From Hymenopus coronatus (taxonomy: Eukaryota; Arthropoda; Insecta; Mantodea; Hymenopodidae), in assembly GCA_030762935.1 (NCBI GenBank), contig CM060898.1, positions 99,951,281 through 100,015,280 on the forward strand: DNA of 64,000 nucleotides, read 5' to 3'. The notes below the pieces were generated by a model. The model was not told the DNA's origin. It saw nothing but the letters and a program-made list of their open reading frames with translations, and did no database searches. The translations under genes and the position numbers were made by a program. Shown here one piece after another: positions 22,011-33,483 of this stretch. Position 1 is the first letter of the stretch; each line of letters starts with the position of its first letter.

Positions 22011-22650
22011 TTTGCACGGAGTTCTAGAATATTTTGAAGGCGGAAAATAACTTTTCAGAATATTTTCGTTATATGTATATAATGCTTCTGCTGTTTACGC
22101 TGAGTGAGAGCATTCTTTTGTTGGGTTATTTCTTCACAGAGTTAGTCGGTCGCTTGGGGCCTTCTACCGATAATGGAGGCTGAAGATACACAATGGCTCA
22201 CCCAATGTTTTACACACTTGGTTGTTAAACAGTTTCCTCCAACAATCACTCAGTTTGCCATTTGTATAAAGGTACATGTAGTCGTAGCATCGATGATCAT
22301 ATAGAAGATTGTGTGGTTGTATTTGATTCTGCGTTGAGCACAGATTAAACATGCATTTTTCATCTGTTCCGAAAACTGAATTTTGGCCGTAAAGGTGTAA
22401 CTATTCAGCAATCAATGAAGCTAAATTTGCAGTTTACACAGCTATTATAAGTTTATTATAATGTGTATTGTGTATCAGGGTTAAGCGGCTTATGTTATGT
22501 TCACTGAAATGCAACTATAATTAACTTAAGTGTGTGGAGAAATAATTACATATAAAATCCGAAATGTTATTCAGTATATTTAACGTTGCTCACACCACCG
22601 ATTACTTGTACCATTTTCATCTTGTTGCCACTTAACCAAAAAACTTGATA
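22011..22650. other. No feature recognised
   Basis: AT-rich sequence without supported gene or repeat. Confidence 0.35.
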
Positions 22651-22854
22651 AGTTGTTTACGAAGTTTAATATTCACAGTGCAGCACATGGATAAGGTACT
22701 GTATTAACCCAAAAATTCGATGTTGACCAAAATATATGTTCTGAGATCACCTAAATCTAGAAAAAACATCAGTGTGTGTGTCTGTGTATAACATAGCTCA
22801 AAAACGAAAAGGCCGTTTAATACCAAACTTGGTATTTAAGTTAGATAAATATCT

Positions 22855-22864
22855 TCCAAAGATG
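22855..22864. repeat. Target-site duplication, left
   Basis: TCCAAAGATG, repeated at 23,065-23,074. This phrase belongs to the HP body (CTTCCAAGGATGCAAC in other copies). Confidence 0.85.
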
Positions 22865-23064
22865 TCGCCCTCCGTGGTGTAATGGTTACCATGCTAACTT
22901 CGTATACCCAAGGTCGCGGGTTCAAACCGGCGTAAAAATCCTTAGCATGGCTTCCTTCGGAAGGGAAGTAAAAGAATCTCAAGCAAAATTAATCGGTCTT
23001 TTATGCCCAGTATAGAACCACGCAGTTAAAGAGTGTCCATAAATGAAACTCCGTTTTAATTTCA
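22865..23064 (+). mobile_element. tRNA-derived SINE, family A, internally deleted
   Basis: Head TCCGTGGTGTAATGGTTACC (A box) and GGTCGCGGGTTCAAACCGG (B box) match the complete copy at 46,098. A segment of the body is missing between CGGCG and TAAAAATCC, and another before AAGAATCTCAAGC. The short tail is TTTTAATTTC. Perfect 10-bp target duplications flank it. Confidence 0.85.
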
Positions 23065-23074
23065 TCCAAAGATG
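23065..23074. repeat. Target-site duplication, right
   Basis: Second copy of TCCAAAGATG. Confidence 0.85.
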
Positions 23075-23727
23075 CAACATGAAGATTTTGAGGAAAATTC
23101 CCCCATCCCAAACCACCTTTTACATGAATAATATTTCAAAAACTTTGGTTTTCTCTGAAATGGCTCTAAAGATTTTGATTAAAATTTCTTATACTTAGGA
23201 TATTTTCATTAAAAATAAAATATACAATGAATTTTCTGGGAATAGCGTCTGAAGTATTTTACATTCTGGATGAGTTTGGCTGAATTTTAGATCACTGGTA
23301 AACGGTAAGAAAAAAAGACGTACTGCACAAAAAATATAGACGTCGTTAAAGCACACACTTTAGGTCATATACATCTTTTTCGTGAAATTGACCATTTTCG
23401 AGATACTCCTTCTTATTGGTTTCAGTGTTTAAAATAATTCATATTTTCTCCTACGAGATTTTTTCAACTCCAGGCACTGCAAAGAGACAAGTTTCAATCA
23501 CATAGTAACCGAATTTTAAAAGACTTGACTGTCGCTTTAGCCTGGTGTACCTACTCACTTATTTCCCTTCTACTCAAAAGGAAGCAACTAAGACCATTTC
23601 TGCTAAAAATCTCGATTAGCATGAAATATATAGAAGAATAAGCTTTTTAACAACTTGTTACAGATATGTAGAGAAATTCATGTGGAAAAAACCATGTTTG
23701 TAAACCAACAACACTGGAGGAACCGCC

Positions 23728-23885
23728 TAGGTAGTATGGTGGTAGCGTATCTGCCTCACATTCGACAGGTTGCGAGTCGAATCTCGCTTAGGTTTTTTCA
23801 GGTTTTGGCCTTATCCTGAGAAGAGAATGTTGAGTAACTTTATGCTGTGTTTGTGCTAAATAAAATATGTTAAGTGCTCTATATT
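23728..23885 (+). mobile_element. tRNA-derived SINE, family C-S, 3'-truncated
   Basis: GTAGTATGGTGGTAGCGTAT (A box), CTGCCTCACATTCGACAGG and GCGAGTCGAATCTCGC (B box) form the best-preserved head of this family in the window. The body stops near GAGTAACTTTATGCTG. Confidence 0.75.
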
Positions 23886-24384
23886 ATGAGTTTTGAGTAC
23901 GTAGCAGCTGTTAACAGTATATTATAGGCTAGGAAACTTAGCCTAAACTCAAATTTAAGATACACCAGCAAACATGTATTTCTAAAACATTTTAAATACA
24001 TTTTAAATGCCTATAAAATGCTATGAACCTGGCTTTAAGTCTAAATATGATTCCTATGTAAAACAAAATCATTGTTGTTATTGTTGTTGTTTTTTGTAAG
24101 TACGAGTAATAGTGAATTAAGTAATTAACGTTTTATGAATAGTCATTTAGAAGATTGACTTACACTCAATAGATAAGAAAGCCTATATGAGATATGGCTA
24201 TGTATCAATAGTATTTGCAAGGTAGTGAGTTACGAGCTGTATATTGGTTTGATCAAACCAAAAAAAAAAAAGAAAAAATAGAAATTTATTTTGGTCATTT
24301 ATATTATATTTTCTTGGTATCTCAGTGCCCAACAAATGTATTTATCTGTATTTATTTTCATGTAGCCTCCCTATTTCAGTACTT
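23886..24384. other. No feature recognised
   Basis: AT-rich, with short TTG repeats near 24,075 and an A-rich tract at 24,260. Confidence 0.35.
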
Positions 24385-24392
24385 AATTAATT

Positions 24393-24755
24393 TGTAGGAC
24401 GTCCCGTGGGTGAGTGGTTAGACCGCTCGCTTCCCATCTAGGTGGCCCGGGTTCGATCCCAAGCGCCCGCGTGTGGGATTCGCGGTGGACGAAGTGGCGT
24501 CTGGGCGGGTTTTCTACGGGTCCTCCGGTTTCCCCACCACTCGTTCCACCAAATGCTCCATCATCACCTTTGAAATCATCAATTTCATATCATCCACTTC
24601 CCTATGTTCATGCCTGGCTACGGACCGACTCATCATAACATGTTATCCATCTATCTTTTCGTGTCGTTGGCTCCCCGACAAGCTTCTGACCCCTAGGCAT
24701 TGTCTTGTAAGTCCTAGTTCCTCCAAATACGGAAGGGTAAGCCGATTAAAAAACG
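24393..24755 (+). mobile_element. tRNA-derived SINE, family B, full length
   Basis: The head TGGGTGAGTGGTTAGACCGC (A box) and CCCGGGTTCGATCCCAAGCG (B box) are well preserved. The body has TCCTCCGGTTTCCCCACCAC, CATCAATTTCATATCATCC and the 3' end GCTTCTGACCCCTAGGCATT, TGTAAGTCCTAG, AAATACGGAAGGGTAAGC. The possible target duplication is AATTAATT (24,385-24,392 and 24,756-24,763). Open frames across it are SINE artefacts. Confidence 0.85.
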
Positions 24756-24763
24756 AATTAATT

Positions 24764-25044
24764 CGTCACACTTTTAAAATTTTAAAGCCTTAACTAAGGG
24801 AACACTCGAATCATTCTAATATACAACGTGTAAATGCCATTTATAATGATATTAATGAAATATGTGTCTGTGGAGAGAAAGTTAAGAACATGGAACCAAA
24901 ATTTTTAGATTTTTAAAGCATTATATTTAATAATTTCGTTCAATATGTAAATGATAAAACTGAACATAAGTATGAGCAAAAAAAGAAGTCTACCAGTATG
25001 GTATTAAGGCAGTGTAAACAATGATTACCTACGTTGGAAAGAAA
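24764..25044. other. No feature recognised
   Basis: AT-rich sequence without supported features. Confidence 0.35.
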
Positions 25045-25400
25045 AAAAATCTGATATGTTCCATTCATATGACTTTCTCTGCTTGTTATGCAAACGAACT
25101 TTTGTTACAAAGGATTATTTATTTATCTATATCATGCTAATTAAGAAAGCCCTAGCAGAAATGGTCTTATTACTTGCTTCCTTGTAAGCAGAAGGAAAAT
25201 AAGGGCATACACCAGGCTAAAGCGATAGTCTAATCTTCAACATACATACAATCATACATAAACACATACAAAACTATACTTTTTCTAAATTTCTTTTAAG
25301 GTTTCAAAGAGTCTCACAGCACACACTTCCGTTTATATCTGCATTTTTTAATTTTTATTCAAATGCACTGCTTCTTCTAACATAGCTGACAGGCAAGGAA
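25045..25400 (+). mobile_element. HP element with large internal deletion
   Basis: The 5' terminus AAAATCTGATATGTTCCATTC is intact. After AAAGCGATAGTCTAATCTT the sequence jumps to the ACA-rich microsatellite side and an eroded 3' end. Confidence 0.75.
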
Positions 25401-25729
25401 AGAGCCTCACCCACGCTATTTGCCCTTAGTGAAATAAAATGAAAGCTTTAGTTGGCAGTGACATCATTTCGATCGATTAGAAGACGGGGGAAGAACTGGC
25501 AATCTGTCACACACCCATCTCATTTCTACGAAATTACCTTTTCGAATGCATATCAATCATCTAAGCTGTTGAAAATGGCAGGTAGGTGGTTATGACGCAA
25601 CAGTGCCTCAGAAAATATATGGTGTTAGTTTTTTCATTTGTGTGACATTCGAAGATATTGCGGCAAATTATTCAAAGCGAAGTGGAAACATTTGTTTAAT
25701 ACCCCAGATCATATTTTGTGAAATCATTT
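25401..25729. other. No feature recognised
   Basis: No supported gene or repeat. Confidence 0.3.
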
Positions 25730-25944
25730 ATGCATAGCTGTGCATGCCACAGTTAGGAAATTCAGGATAAGCAAATATTTTAAACCATTGGAGCCTTAAA
25801 CAAAATTGTTAGGACAATTTCTCACAAAATCAATGAAAATGAATTAATTTTCAGGATGGGAAGATGTTTCTCGAAGCTCTTGAAGTTGAAGTTGCAACAT
25901 ATTACACTTAAATACCAATCTTCTTATTTAATCGACTTTTCATT
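25730..25944 (+). mobile_element. HP element, body fragment
   Basis: Eroded body ending at AATCGACTTTTCATT, the position just before the microsatellite in whole copies. An oppositely oriented hairpin terminus follows directly. Confidence 0.6.
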
Positions 25945-26598
25945 TTTACTTTCTCTACATAGTACATGGCATGCAGGTAGAGAGGGTAGATTGCATACCG
26001 AGATTTTACCAGAAAACACGTTTTAGGGTCCCCTGTATAAAAAAAAGTATTTTTAGAAAAAGATCCGTGTGTGTATGTCCGTGTGTCTGTGAACACAATA
26101 ACTCAAAAACGAAGTATCTTCCAAGAATGTGATACGAATATTTTGAGAACAATTCTCTTTCCCTAATTACCCTTTACATGCAAAAAAATTAGAACATTTT
26201 GATTTTCTCAAAAATGGCTATAACGATTTTTAATAAAATACCGTATATTAAAGCTATTTAGATGACAAAAAAAATGTATATCTTCTTCTGAGAATAGCCT
26301 CTTTATTTTGGATAAAATTGTGATAAGTTAACCGTAAGAAATAGATAAAAACTTGCTGCACAAAAAATGTAGATCTCGTTAAAGCACATAATTTTTCTAA
26401 TATACATTTTTTTTCGTGCAGTTGACCATTTGCGTGATTTTTGTTATTGGTTTTAGTTTTAAATTACTTAGACTTTTCTCATACAAAAATTTGTGAATTT
26501 CTGCCATGCAAAGAAATGGATTTCAACCATATGACGACCAACTTTTAAAAGATTTGACTATCGCTTTTACCTTGTTCCTTCCTACTCACAATAGAAGT
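25945..26598 (-). mobile_element. HP element, 5' end missing
   Basis: Starts with the hairpin terminus (TTTTTACTTTCTCTACATAG) and runs through the body to TACTCACAATAGAAG. There a plus-oriented copy begins. Confidence 0.85.
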
Positions 26599-27472
26599 AA
26601 AAATCTGATGTGTAAGATTCACATGACTTTCTCTGCATCTCTGCAACAAATTATTATTAAAAGGCTTATACTTCTATTTACTTCACTCTAGTCAGAAAAA
26701 ATAGCAGAAATAATCTTATTACTTGCTTCCTTGTAAGTAGAAGCGAAATAAGGGAGTACCATAGGTTAAAGTGAAAGTCAAAAGCTGGTTGCTATGTCAC
26801 TGAAGTTCCTTTGTTTGTATGGACAGCAGTTGACAAATTCCTGTATGAGAAAAGTGTAAGTTTTTCATAGCAGAAACCAAAAACAAGGAAGGTCTCAAAA
26901 ACGATGAACTCCACGAAAAATATATATATATCATAAATTGTGTATTTTAAAGTGCTCTACATTTGTTGTGCGGTAAGTTTTTGTCCATCTCTTACGGTTT
27001 AGCAGTTATGCAAAATTCCGTAAAATTGACCCAGAATAAAGTAGTCTTCAGAGACTATTCCCAGAAAATTAAAAATATACATTTTATTTGTCAGGTAAAC
27101 ATTTTTTAATATACGATATTTTAATCAAAATCGTTAGAGCCATTTTTTAGAAAATCAAAATTTTCGAAAAATGTTCCATGTAAAGAGTAGTTTGGGGTGG
27201 GGGAATTTTTCTCAAAATTTTCGTGTCGCATCCCTGGAAGATACTAAATTTAAATACCAAGTTTGGTATTTTACCGACTTTTCGTTTTTGAGTTATCGTG
27301 TTCACAGACACACGGACACACTGACACGGACCTTTTTCTGAAAATACAATTTTTGGATACAGGGGACCGTAAAACATATATTTTCGGTGAAATCTCGGTA
27401 TCGAATTTTTTGGTGGAGAACAATACCTTCTCTATACACTATGTACATAGCACGTATAGAGAAAGTAAAAAA
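26599..27472 (+). mobile_element. HP element, full length
   Basis: Starts AAAAATCTGATGTGTAAG and ends with hairpin TTCTCTATACACTATGTACA, then TAGCACGTATAGAGAAAG and TAAAAAA. This is one of the cleaner whole copies and a good reference for defining the termini. Confidence 0.9.
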
Positions 27473-28139
27473 GTTCAACACATATCATAAATAACTGTTA
27501 TATGAAAGTTTTTGAAAATTAAGTAAAGACATTTTATTTAATATACCTTAGTGATGAAACCATCTATAGGTATATGTAGTTTGTTCACAGTTTTCTATCT
27601 CCGTGTTTATTTTAATAATTCCGATGAAGTAAATTTTCACGGACTACAGTATATAACACGAACAGCTCAAGAATAGCACAATGCTCTGAATAAATAGCGC
27701 TGTGGCGTAATTAGTTGGAATGCAATGGGGATGACAGAGATGGATATGAATACAAAGGCACATAGTTTCAAGCAATCCTGCGGAAGAATTTAACGATGTT
27801 TTCTAAATGTCAGGCGACAACTTGGTTTGAAATGTCACGGCATGGGTCAGTGTGCAAGGTATCAACTAAAATTCAAGGAAAAAATGGTGGCTGTGCGGTT
27901 TAAGAACAGTTACTGGATATCGATTAAATGACGAAATGTAAAACGAGGACGTTAGAGCTACAGTAACCTGTGAGAGGATAAAACGTTATCGGTATACTGG
28001 ACACGCGCATTGGACATAACCTCAAAGGGAACTTGCATGTAGCAGTTGAGAGGCTGGTCCAAAAACAGAGGGAGAGGGTGCAAGGGAGAGGAGCTTCTAA
28101 AACTGACATAAAACTGTTGTGTTTTTAATTGGAAGGTAA
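27473..28139. other. Unassigned sequence
   Basis: 27,690-28,100 is less AT-rich than neighbouring HP DNA, but frames are short and unrecognised. No terminal repeats were seen. Confidence 0.3.
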
Positions 28140-28446
28140 TGAAAAGTTATGGAGTTGATTGTTTTTGAGATATTCCTTGTTTTTGTTTTCAGCTATAAAA
28201 GCATACTTTTCTCATACATGACTTTGTGAACTCGCGTCCATGCAAACAAAGGAACTTCAGTCACATAGCAACCAGCTTTTGACTATCACTTTAACCTATG
28301 GTATGCCTTATTTCGCTTCTACTTACAAGGAAGCAAGTAAGAAGACTCGATTAGCATTAAGTAAATAGAAGCATAAGCTTTTTAACAATAATTTGTTGCA
28401 GAGATGTAGAGAAAGTCATGTGCATGTAACACATCACATTTTTTTC
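28140..28446 (-). mobile_element. HP element, 5' terminal third
   Basis: Starts in the body at GTTATGGAGTTGATTG and ends GATGTAGAGAAAGTCATGTG followed by CATGTAACACATCACATTTTT. Confidence 0.8.
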
Positions 28447-28643
28447 TTTTCCTTTCTTTTATTCAATGGAAAAAAGAGCGCAGACTACATAATGCCAAAA
28501 AATGTTGTACGTATCAAATGATAAAGGACTACAGCATATACAAAATAACACACTGTATTAAGTTCTGTACCTGCTAAAACACATTTATTTTAAATACACT
28601 ACATATGTATGTACCTGACTTACCAATTATCACTATTTTTACT

Positions 28644-28920
28644 CTATGTGTGTGTGTGTGTGTGTGTGTCTGTGGGCAGCATAGCTCAAAAACGAAAAGA
28701 CCGTTAAAAACCAAACGCGAATATTTTAAAGAAAATTCCTCACCCCAACTACCCTTTACATGAAAAAAAATCGAAAATTTTGATTTTCTAAAAAATAGCT
28801 CTAAAATTTTGACTTGAGATTTCTTTCTCTGATTCTTAAGTAAACAGAAGAATAAGTTTTTTAAGAATAATTTTTGTAGAGATGTAAAGAAGGTTATATG
28901 AATGGAACACACCAATTCTT
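28644..28920 (-). mobile_element. HP element, internally deleted
   Basis: Starts inside the GT microsatellite (28,648-28,670), keeps about 120 bp of the next body part, then jumps to the 5' terminal region (TAAAGAAGGTTATATGAATGG). Confidence 0.75.
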
Positions 28921-29058
28921 TGGGAAACGTGTGTTAAAGTACACTCCTTGGTATTTTTAAAGAATAAAGTAGGTACAGGTTCCGGTAATTAGAAATGCTA
29001 GTTCACAATTGTAAGAAAAAAAACTCTAACTCAAATGTGCTAATGTTTACAAGGGAAA

Positions 29059-29250
29059 TACGCCCCCGTGATGGCCTCGTTAGAACATTCGCCTCACACC
29101 TGGGTTCGATTCCAGGCGACCTCATGTGGGATATGTGGTGACTGGGTCGGATGTTCTCCGAGTTCTCAGGACATTATCCCTGGAACCACACTGTGGGGTT
29201 GTGGGCGACCCAGTTATATCTCTCTCTTTCAACATACACAATTCTTAATG
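29059..29250 (+). mobile_element. tRNA-derived SINE, separate family
   Basis: GTGATGGCCTCGTTAGAACATT and CACCTGGGTTCGATTCCAGG form a clear A-box/B-box head. The body (GGGATATGTGGTGACTGGG, GATGTTCTCCGAGTTC) differs from families A-D. Confidence 0.7.
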
Positions 29251-29332
29251 CAGTTGGTTATTGCTCAGTTTAACTTCAGTGCTGTGGGAGCTGTTATGTT
29301 GAAAAAGTGTTTATAAGCATTCTTCCTAAGTC

Positions 29333-30235
29333 TTTTTACTTTCTCTAGCCCCGTATGTACAATGTACATAGGGATAGCGAAGTATTGCATTCCACCCAAA
29401 AATTCGATGTGGAGATTTCACCGGAAATACATGTTTTAGGACCCCCTGAATCCAAAAACAGCATTTCCAGAAAAAGGTCCGTGTGTGTGTGTGTGTGTGT
29501 GATCGTGTGTCCGTGTGTCTGTGAACACGATAACTCAAAAACGAAAAGTACTTGGTATTTAAGTTAAGTATCTACCAGGGATGTGACATGAAGGTTTTGA
29601 GAAAAATCCGCCACCCCAAACTACCCTCTACATGGAACTTTTTTCGAAAATTTTGATTTTCGCAAAAATGGCTCTAACGATTTTGATTAAAATATCAAAC
29701 ATTAAAGATATTTACCTAACAAATAAAATGTATATCTTGAATTTTCTGGGAATAGCTTCTGAAGATCTGTTTATTCTGGATGAATTTTGCTTAATTTGGC
29801 ATAACTAGTAAACCGTAACAGATAGACAAAAACTTATTGAACAAAAAATGTAGGTGTTGTTAAAATACAAAAGTTATGTCATATACATTTTCCTCGTGGA
29901 GCCTACCGTTTTCGAGGTATTCATTGTTATTAGTTTCAGTTATGAAGTACTTACACTTTTCTCAGACGGGAGTGTCCGTTTTTCTTTTGTTCTACTCCTG
30001 GCCAAGAAAAGAAGCGATTTGTAATGACAGTCGCAAAACGACAGCTTTTAAAACATTTTACTATTGGTTTAGCCCAGTGTATGCCCTTATTTTCTTCTTA
30101 CTTATACGGAACTAAATAATAACATTGTGCTAATGAGTACCACAATTAGCAAGGTGCAGAAAGAAGAAGAATCTTATGTATGAAGTTTGTAGAGCAGCTA
30201 GAGAAAGTCATGTGAGTGTAACACATCAGATTTTT
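29333..30235 (-). mobile_element. HP element, full length
   Basis: Hairpin terminus TTTTTACTTTCTCTAGCCCC with palindrome ATGTACAATGTACAT on the left, (GT)n at 29,479-29,503, and 5' end GAGAAAGTCATGTGAGTG...CATCAGATTTTT on the right. It shares the CCCGTATGTACAATGTACA hairpin variant with the copy at 36,229, so the two are probably a subfamily. Confidence 0.9.
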
Positions 30236-30299
30236 AGCTCTGGGTCGCTAATAGCCTCATAGTGTGGTTAACGTTACACCTTTTTATCGGGATTAAGCG

Positions 30300-30640
30300 T
30301 TGTGCTACTGCAAATAATGGCTCACAGGCATCAGCGAACACCGGAAAGGACCTTGAAAGAGTTCTTCTTGAAGAATTAGCAACTGGTGGTACAGATTTCT
30401 CTGATATGGAGCTCACAGAAATATAAATATAAATGTTCTTAGCAATGGAAAAGATGACAATTTTGATGCAGATTCGCCTCACAGAAAAAATACTTATGAG
30501 TGGTATATCACTTATTTTCACTCCAAGAATGCACGAACTAAAGAACATTGTTTACATTTACCTGGTGTAACAGACCAGCGAAGAATTTCATGAAGTGAAA
30601 GATATATGGTCTGTCTTAATGTCAGATAAACTTATAACAA
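30300..30640 (+). pseudogene. Probable piggyBac-like transposase fragment
   Basis: Frames over this stretch give LLEELATGGTDFSDMEL, then DDNFDADSPHRKNTYEWYIT, then ARTKEHCLHLPGVTDQ, and in another frame HEVKDIWSVLMSDKLIT. This order (acidic N-terminus, a basic segment ending in h-LPGV, then a segment like LExWxLlFtDExlexIV) is that of piggyBac transposase N-terminal halves. There are stops and frame shifts, and the catalytic domain is absent. It is cut on the right by an HP copy. The family call rests on pattern memory only. Confidence 0.5.
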
Positions 30641-31351
30641 AAAAAATTACTTGCTTCCTAGTAAGTAGTAGGAAAATAACGGAATACACTAGGCTAAAAC
30701 GATAGTCAAATATTTTAAACGCCGGTTGCCATGTGGGTGAAATCCATTTTTATGCCGGGCCAGGAGTTTACAACCTTACGCGTGAAAAAAGTTTAAGTAT
30801 TTTACATCTGAAACTAATAACAAGGAATATTTCAGAAATGATCAATTCAATGAAAAAACATATATGATATAAATTGTTTGTTTTAACGTGATCTACATTT
30901 TTTGGGAAGTAAATTTTTATCTTATCTCTTACAGTTTACCAGTAACGCAATATTCAGCAAAATTCATTCAGAATAAACAGGTCTTTAGAGGCTATACCCA
31001 GAAAATTCAAGTACTACATATAAGCATCTTTAATATACGGCATTTTAATCAAAATCGTTAGAGCCATTTTTGAACAAATCAAAATTTTCGAATTTTTTTT
31101 CTATTTGAGGGGTAATTTGGGCTGGGAGATTTTTCTCAAAATCTTCGTGTCACAAATTTTAGTTTTTGTGTTATCGTTCAAAGACATACGGACACACGGA
31201 CATACACGGACCTTTTTCTGAAAATACTTCTTTTGGACACAGGGACTAAAACGTATATTTCCGGTGAAATATCGGTATCTAATTTTTGGGTGGAATGCAA
31301 TACGTTCTCTATACGCTATGTACATAGTACGTGGTGTAGAGAAGGTAAAAA
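30641..31351 (+). mobile_element. HP element, 5'-truncated
   Basis: Begins in the body at AAAAAATTACTTGCTTCC and ends with palindrome ACGCTATGTACATAGTACG and GTGTAGAGAAGGTAAAAA. It abuts the piggyBac-like remnant. Confidence 0.85.
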
Positions 31352-32520
31352 TAGTAAGTCACACAATGAAGAAATTGGCAAATATAATTCAATCACACAC
31401 TAATGTACCTTGCTTGCACTAAGATTTTTGCTATACGTGAGAAGGCAAAGCATTCGTGATAGTTTGGGAATCGAAGATGAACCGAAATTTGCAAAACGAG
31501 AATCTTGGCCTGGACGTTGTATTTTATGCCCCAAGAATAAGGTTTGAAAAGGGGAAACCAGACGTGAAATATTTCCAAAAGGATTTGGCTGAACACAGGC
31601 TAAGGATATGCTCTGACTGTAAAGAAAATACACTGTAAATTTAATCAAAAGTGAAAGAATTTAGTTATGAACAACTAAATGATAAAACATACTTATATGT
31701 TAATATATATTTAAAACAACTTATTCAGTATTTTTAAGACACCTGATAAAAAATTTAGTTTTTAACTGTTTAGCTATATAAATCCTGATTTGTAGTGCTT
31801 TACTGTGACCATGAATAAACCCTTAAGTTGCCTCGTTATGCTATTTATAACTATAAAGAAAGGTGATCAATGTTTGCTTTCATAAGTGAAATTTTTTAAA
31901 AGATTACGTAAAGAGTAAATATGGCTTACTTTTACTTTTCGAGCTGTGGACAACTCCACGGTGGGGAATAAGTTCCGAAAAATTCAGGGTGTAGTTACAG
32001 GATTTGCTGTTCGTTTCCCTAAAATGTTTCCAAGAACATTACGCAAAATTGTGCAAGCCGATGCTACTGCAAGAATGTGCCGTTCTAAAGCTTCCGGTTA
32101 CCGGCAGGCCAAACTTCCTCTGTTTACGCATTACAAGGTCTCCAATTCCACCGACTTATCAAGTCAAACGAGAGAGCGGTCGCACACGGACGGCACCGTC
32201 ACAAACATTTGCAATAAAATATTGTTTTTTCGGTAATTGCATTGCGTTTTAACATATTATAACCGATTAAGCCAGATAACAATTAAAGAATACAATGGAA
32301 ATAACAAAACAGTTAGGTTCACTACACTTGTCGTTGTCACATTGATATTAGATGTCGAGCTGGGTTTTGTTGTAGTTTTCTTAAAATTATTTCTTTGTTA
32401 ACAGCGCTGTCAATTGCCAGTCCATATCAGCGCAGCCGGTGTTTCGTCCCGCAGGACTACCTTTGAATGCCAGTAAAGATACTGCTATGAGGTTGTCGCT
32501 TTTAAGCACACTTAAAAATT
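31352..32520. other. Unassigned sequence with unrecognised short frames
   Basis: Frames of 60-96 codons overlap on both strands at 31,400-31,650 and 31,946-32,252. None has a recognisable domain. The 31,946-32,236 frame starts at GTG and lies in a less AT-rich patch (32,060-32,200). It could be an eroded retroelement or exon, but I cannot support either. Confidence 0.3.
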
Positions 32521-32522
32521 AT

Positions 32523-32605
32523 TGATCTGAACCGGATTTGATCCCGTCACCATGAGTCCAAAAGGCCACCGCCTAAACCACTTAGCTACCCACATCGACA
32601 AGGAT
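32523..32605 (-). mobile_element. tRNA-headed SINE fragment
   Basis: The minus strand reads TGTGGGTAGCTAAGTGGTTT (A box) and GACGGGATCAAATCCGG (B box). No convincing body is seen. Confidence 0.55.
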
Positions 32606-32789
32606 TTTAATAGTGAAAGTAGATTGAAAATAAAAATATCCGTGGCTTTTTTCTCTCTTATAAGCCCAAGTTTGACGCGAAAAAATATATTTACAAATTA
32701 GAACAATTTTCTAATATTATATAACTCCTTATATATTCCGAATTTAAAAAGTTATAAACCAGAGAAGTTACAAAAATGTACAATTTCTA

Positions 32790-32816
32790 CTTTCTGTGCA
32801 CATTACTATGTACATA
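32790..32816 (-). mobile_element. HP terminal hairpin fragment interrupted by mariner
   Basis: TTTCTACTTTCTGTGCACAT and TACTATGTACATA are the left part of an HP hairpin terminus. It stops exactly at the TA where the mariner terminal repeat begins. The other half of the palindrome is not found next to the mariner's right side. Confidence 0.6.
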
Positions 32817-33390
32817 CGAGGGGCGACTGATTAAGTCCCGGGCTTCACACAGATATGGCACCACTGGTACATTTAGACGGCAGCATCGTATAACGTAACT
32901 CTAGAGTAGCTTGTATCCATAGTTACAGGTCAATAGCTTATTTAGTTTTCGAATGACAGCATTTTAAACAAGACAACTTTGGAGTTTTCACGAAAATTGA
33001 GGATTTGGAAAAACGAGCAGTGATTAAATACTTCCATTTGAAAGGAGTAACGCCTAAAGAAATCAAGGAGGAAATGGACAATACATTGAAAGATTCTGCC
33101 CCTTAATATTCAATTATTAAGAGGTGGATTGCAGACTTTAAAATGGGACGTACGAGCACTAGCGATGAGCCTAGTTCTGGATGCCCTGCAGAAGTGACAA
33201 CTCCAGAGATCATTGAAAAAATTCATCGGTTATTACTGGAAGACCGCAGATTAAAGTTGTTTGAGATAGCAGAGGCTGTAAACATATAAAAAAAAAATGT
33301 GCAGGTAATATTTTAAGTAATGTTTTGGGCTTTCACAAGCTCTGTGCAAGATGGGTGACACTTCAATTTAAAACGTTACAAAGTTTTTCT
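32817..33390 (+). mobile_element. mariner transposon remnant, 3' part missing
   Basis: The left end CGAGGGGCGACTGATTAAG follows a TA dinucleotide, as expected for a mariner terminal inverted repeat and TA target. About 180 bp later a transposase reading frame begins. Only the N-terminal third is present, and no right terminal repeat was found before the HP sequence at 33,484. Confidence 0.85.
32993..33385 (+). pseudogene. mariner transposase, N-terminal DNA-binding domain, broken
   Basis: The reading frame gives LEKRAVIKYFHLKGVTPKEI (first helix-turn-helix), a TAA at 33,103-33,105, then IIKRWIADFKMGRTSTSDEP, a proline/glycine-rich linker and IIEKIHRLLLEDRRLKLFEI (second helix-turn-helix), then another stop at 33,287. 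A shifted frame continues with ILSNVLGFHKLCARWV, the conserved mariner L-G-x-x-K-L-x-A-R-W-V motif that precedes the catalytic domain. The DDD catalytic domain is missing, so it is inactive. The motif style fits the irritans/mellifera range of mariners. Confidence 0.9.
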
Positions 33391-33483
33391 TTTTCAGACT
33401 GTAAAATTTTATTTTCCATTTTATTTCATCAGGAAAATCCCAGCTCAATCTCTGATATTAATGAGACAATAACTCCTTGTTAC

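Larger units (their letters stand above)
22650..23700 (-). mobile_element. HP element split by a SINE
   Basis: The hairpin side is eroded on the left. The body runs to 22,864 and resumes at 23,065 after a 200-bp SINE flanked by TCCAAAGATG. The right end is CAGATATGTAGAGAAATTCATG. The SINE is younger than the HP copy. Confidence 0.85.

Noticed and set aside
24414..24793. Overlapping 74- and 106-codon frames
   Set aside because: They lie within a family B SINE and begin in its tRNA-like head.
31400..31648. Overlapping frames on both strands (60-82 codons)
   Set aside because: No domain recognised, and mutual overlap on both strands points to chance.
31946..32252. Overlapping 96- and 82-codon frames in two phases
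   Set aside because: No recognisable domain, non-ATG start in the longer one, and both phases open equally. Left as unassigned sequence.
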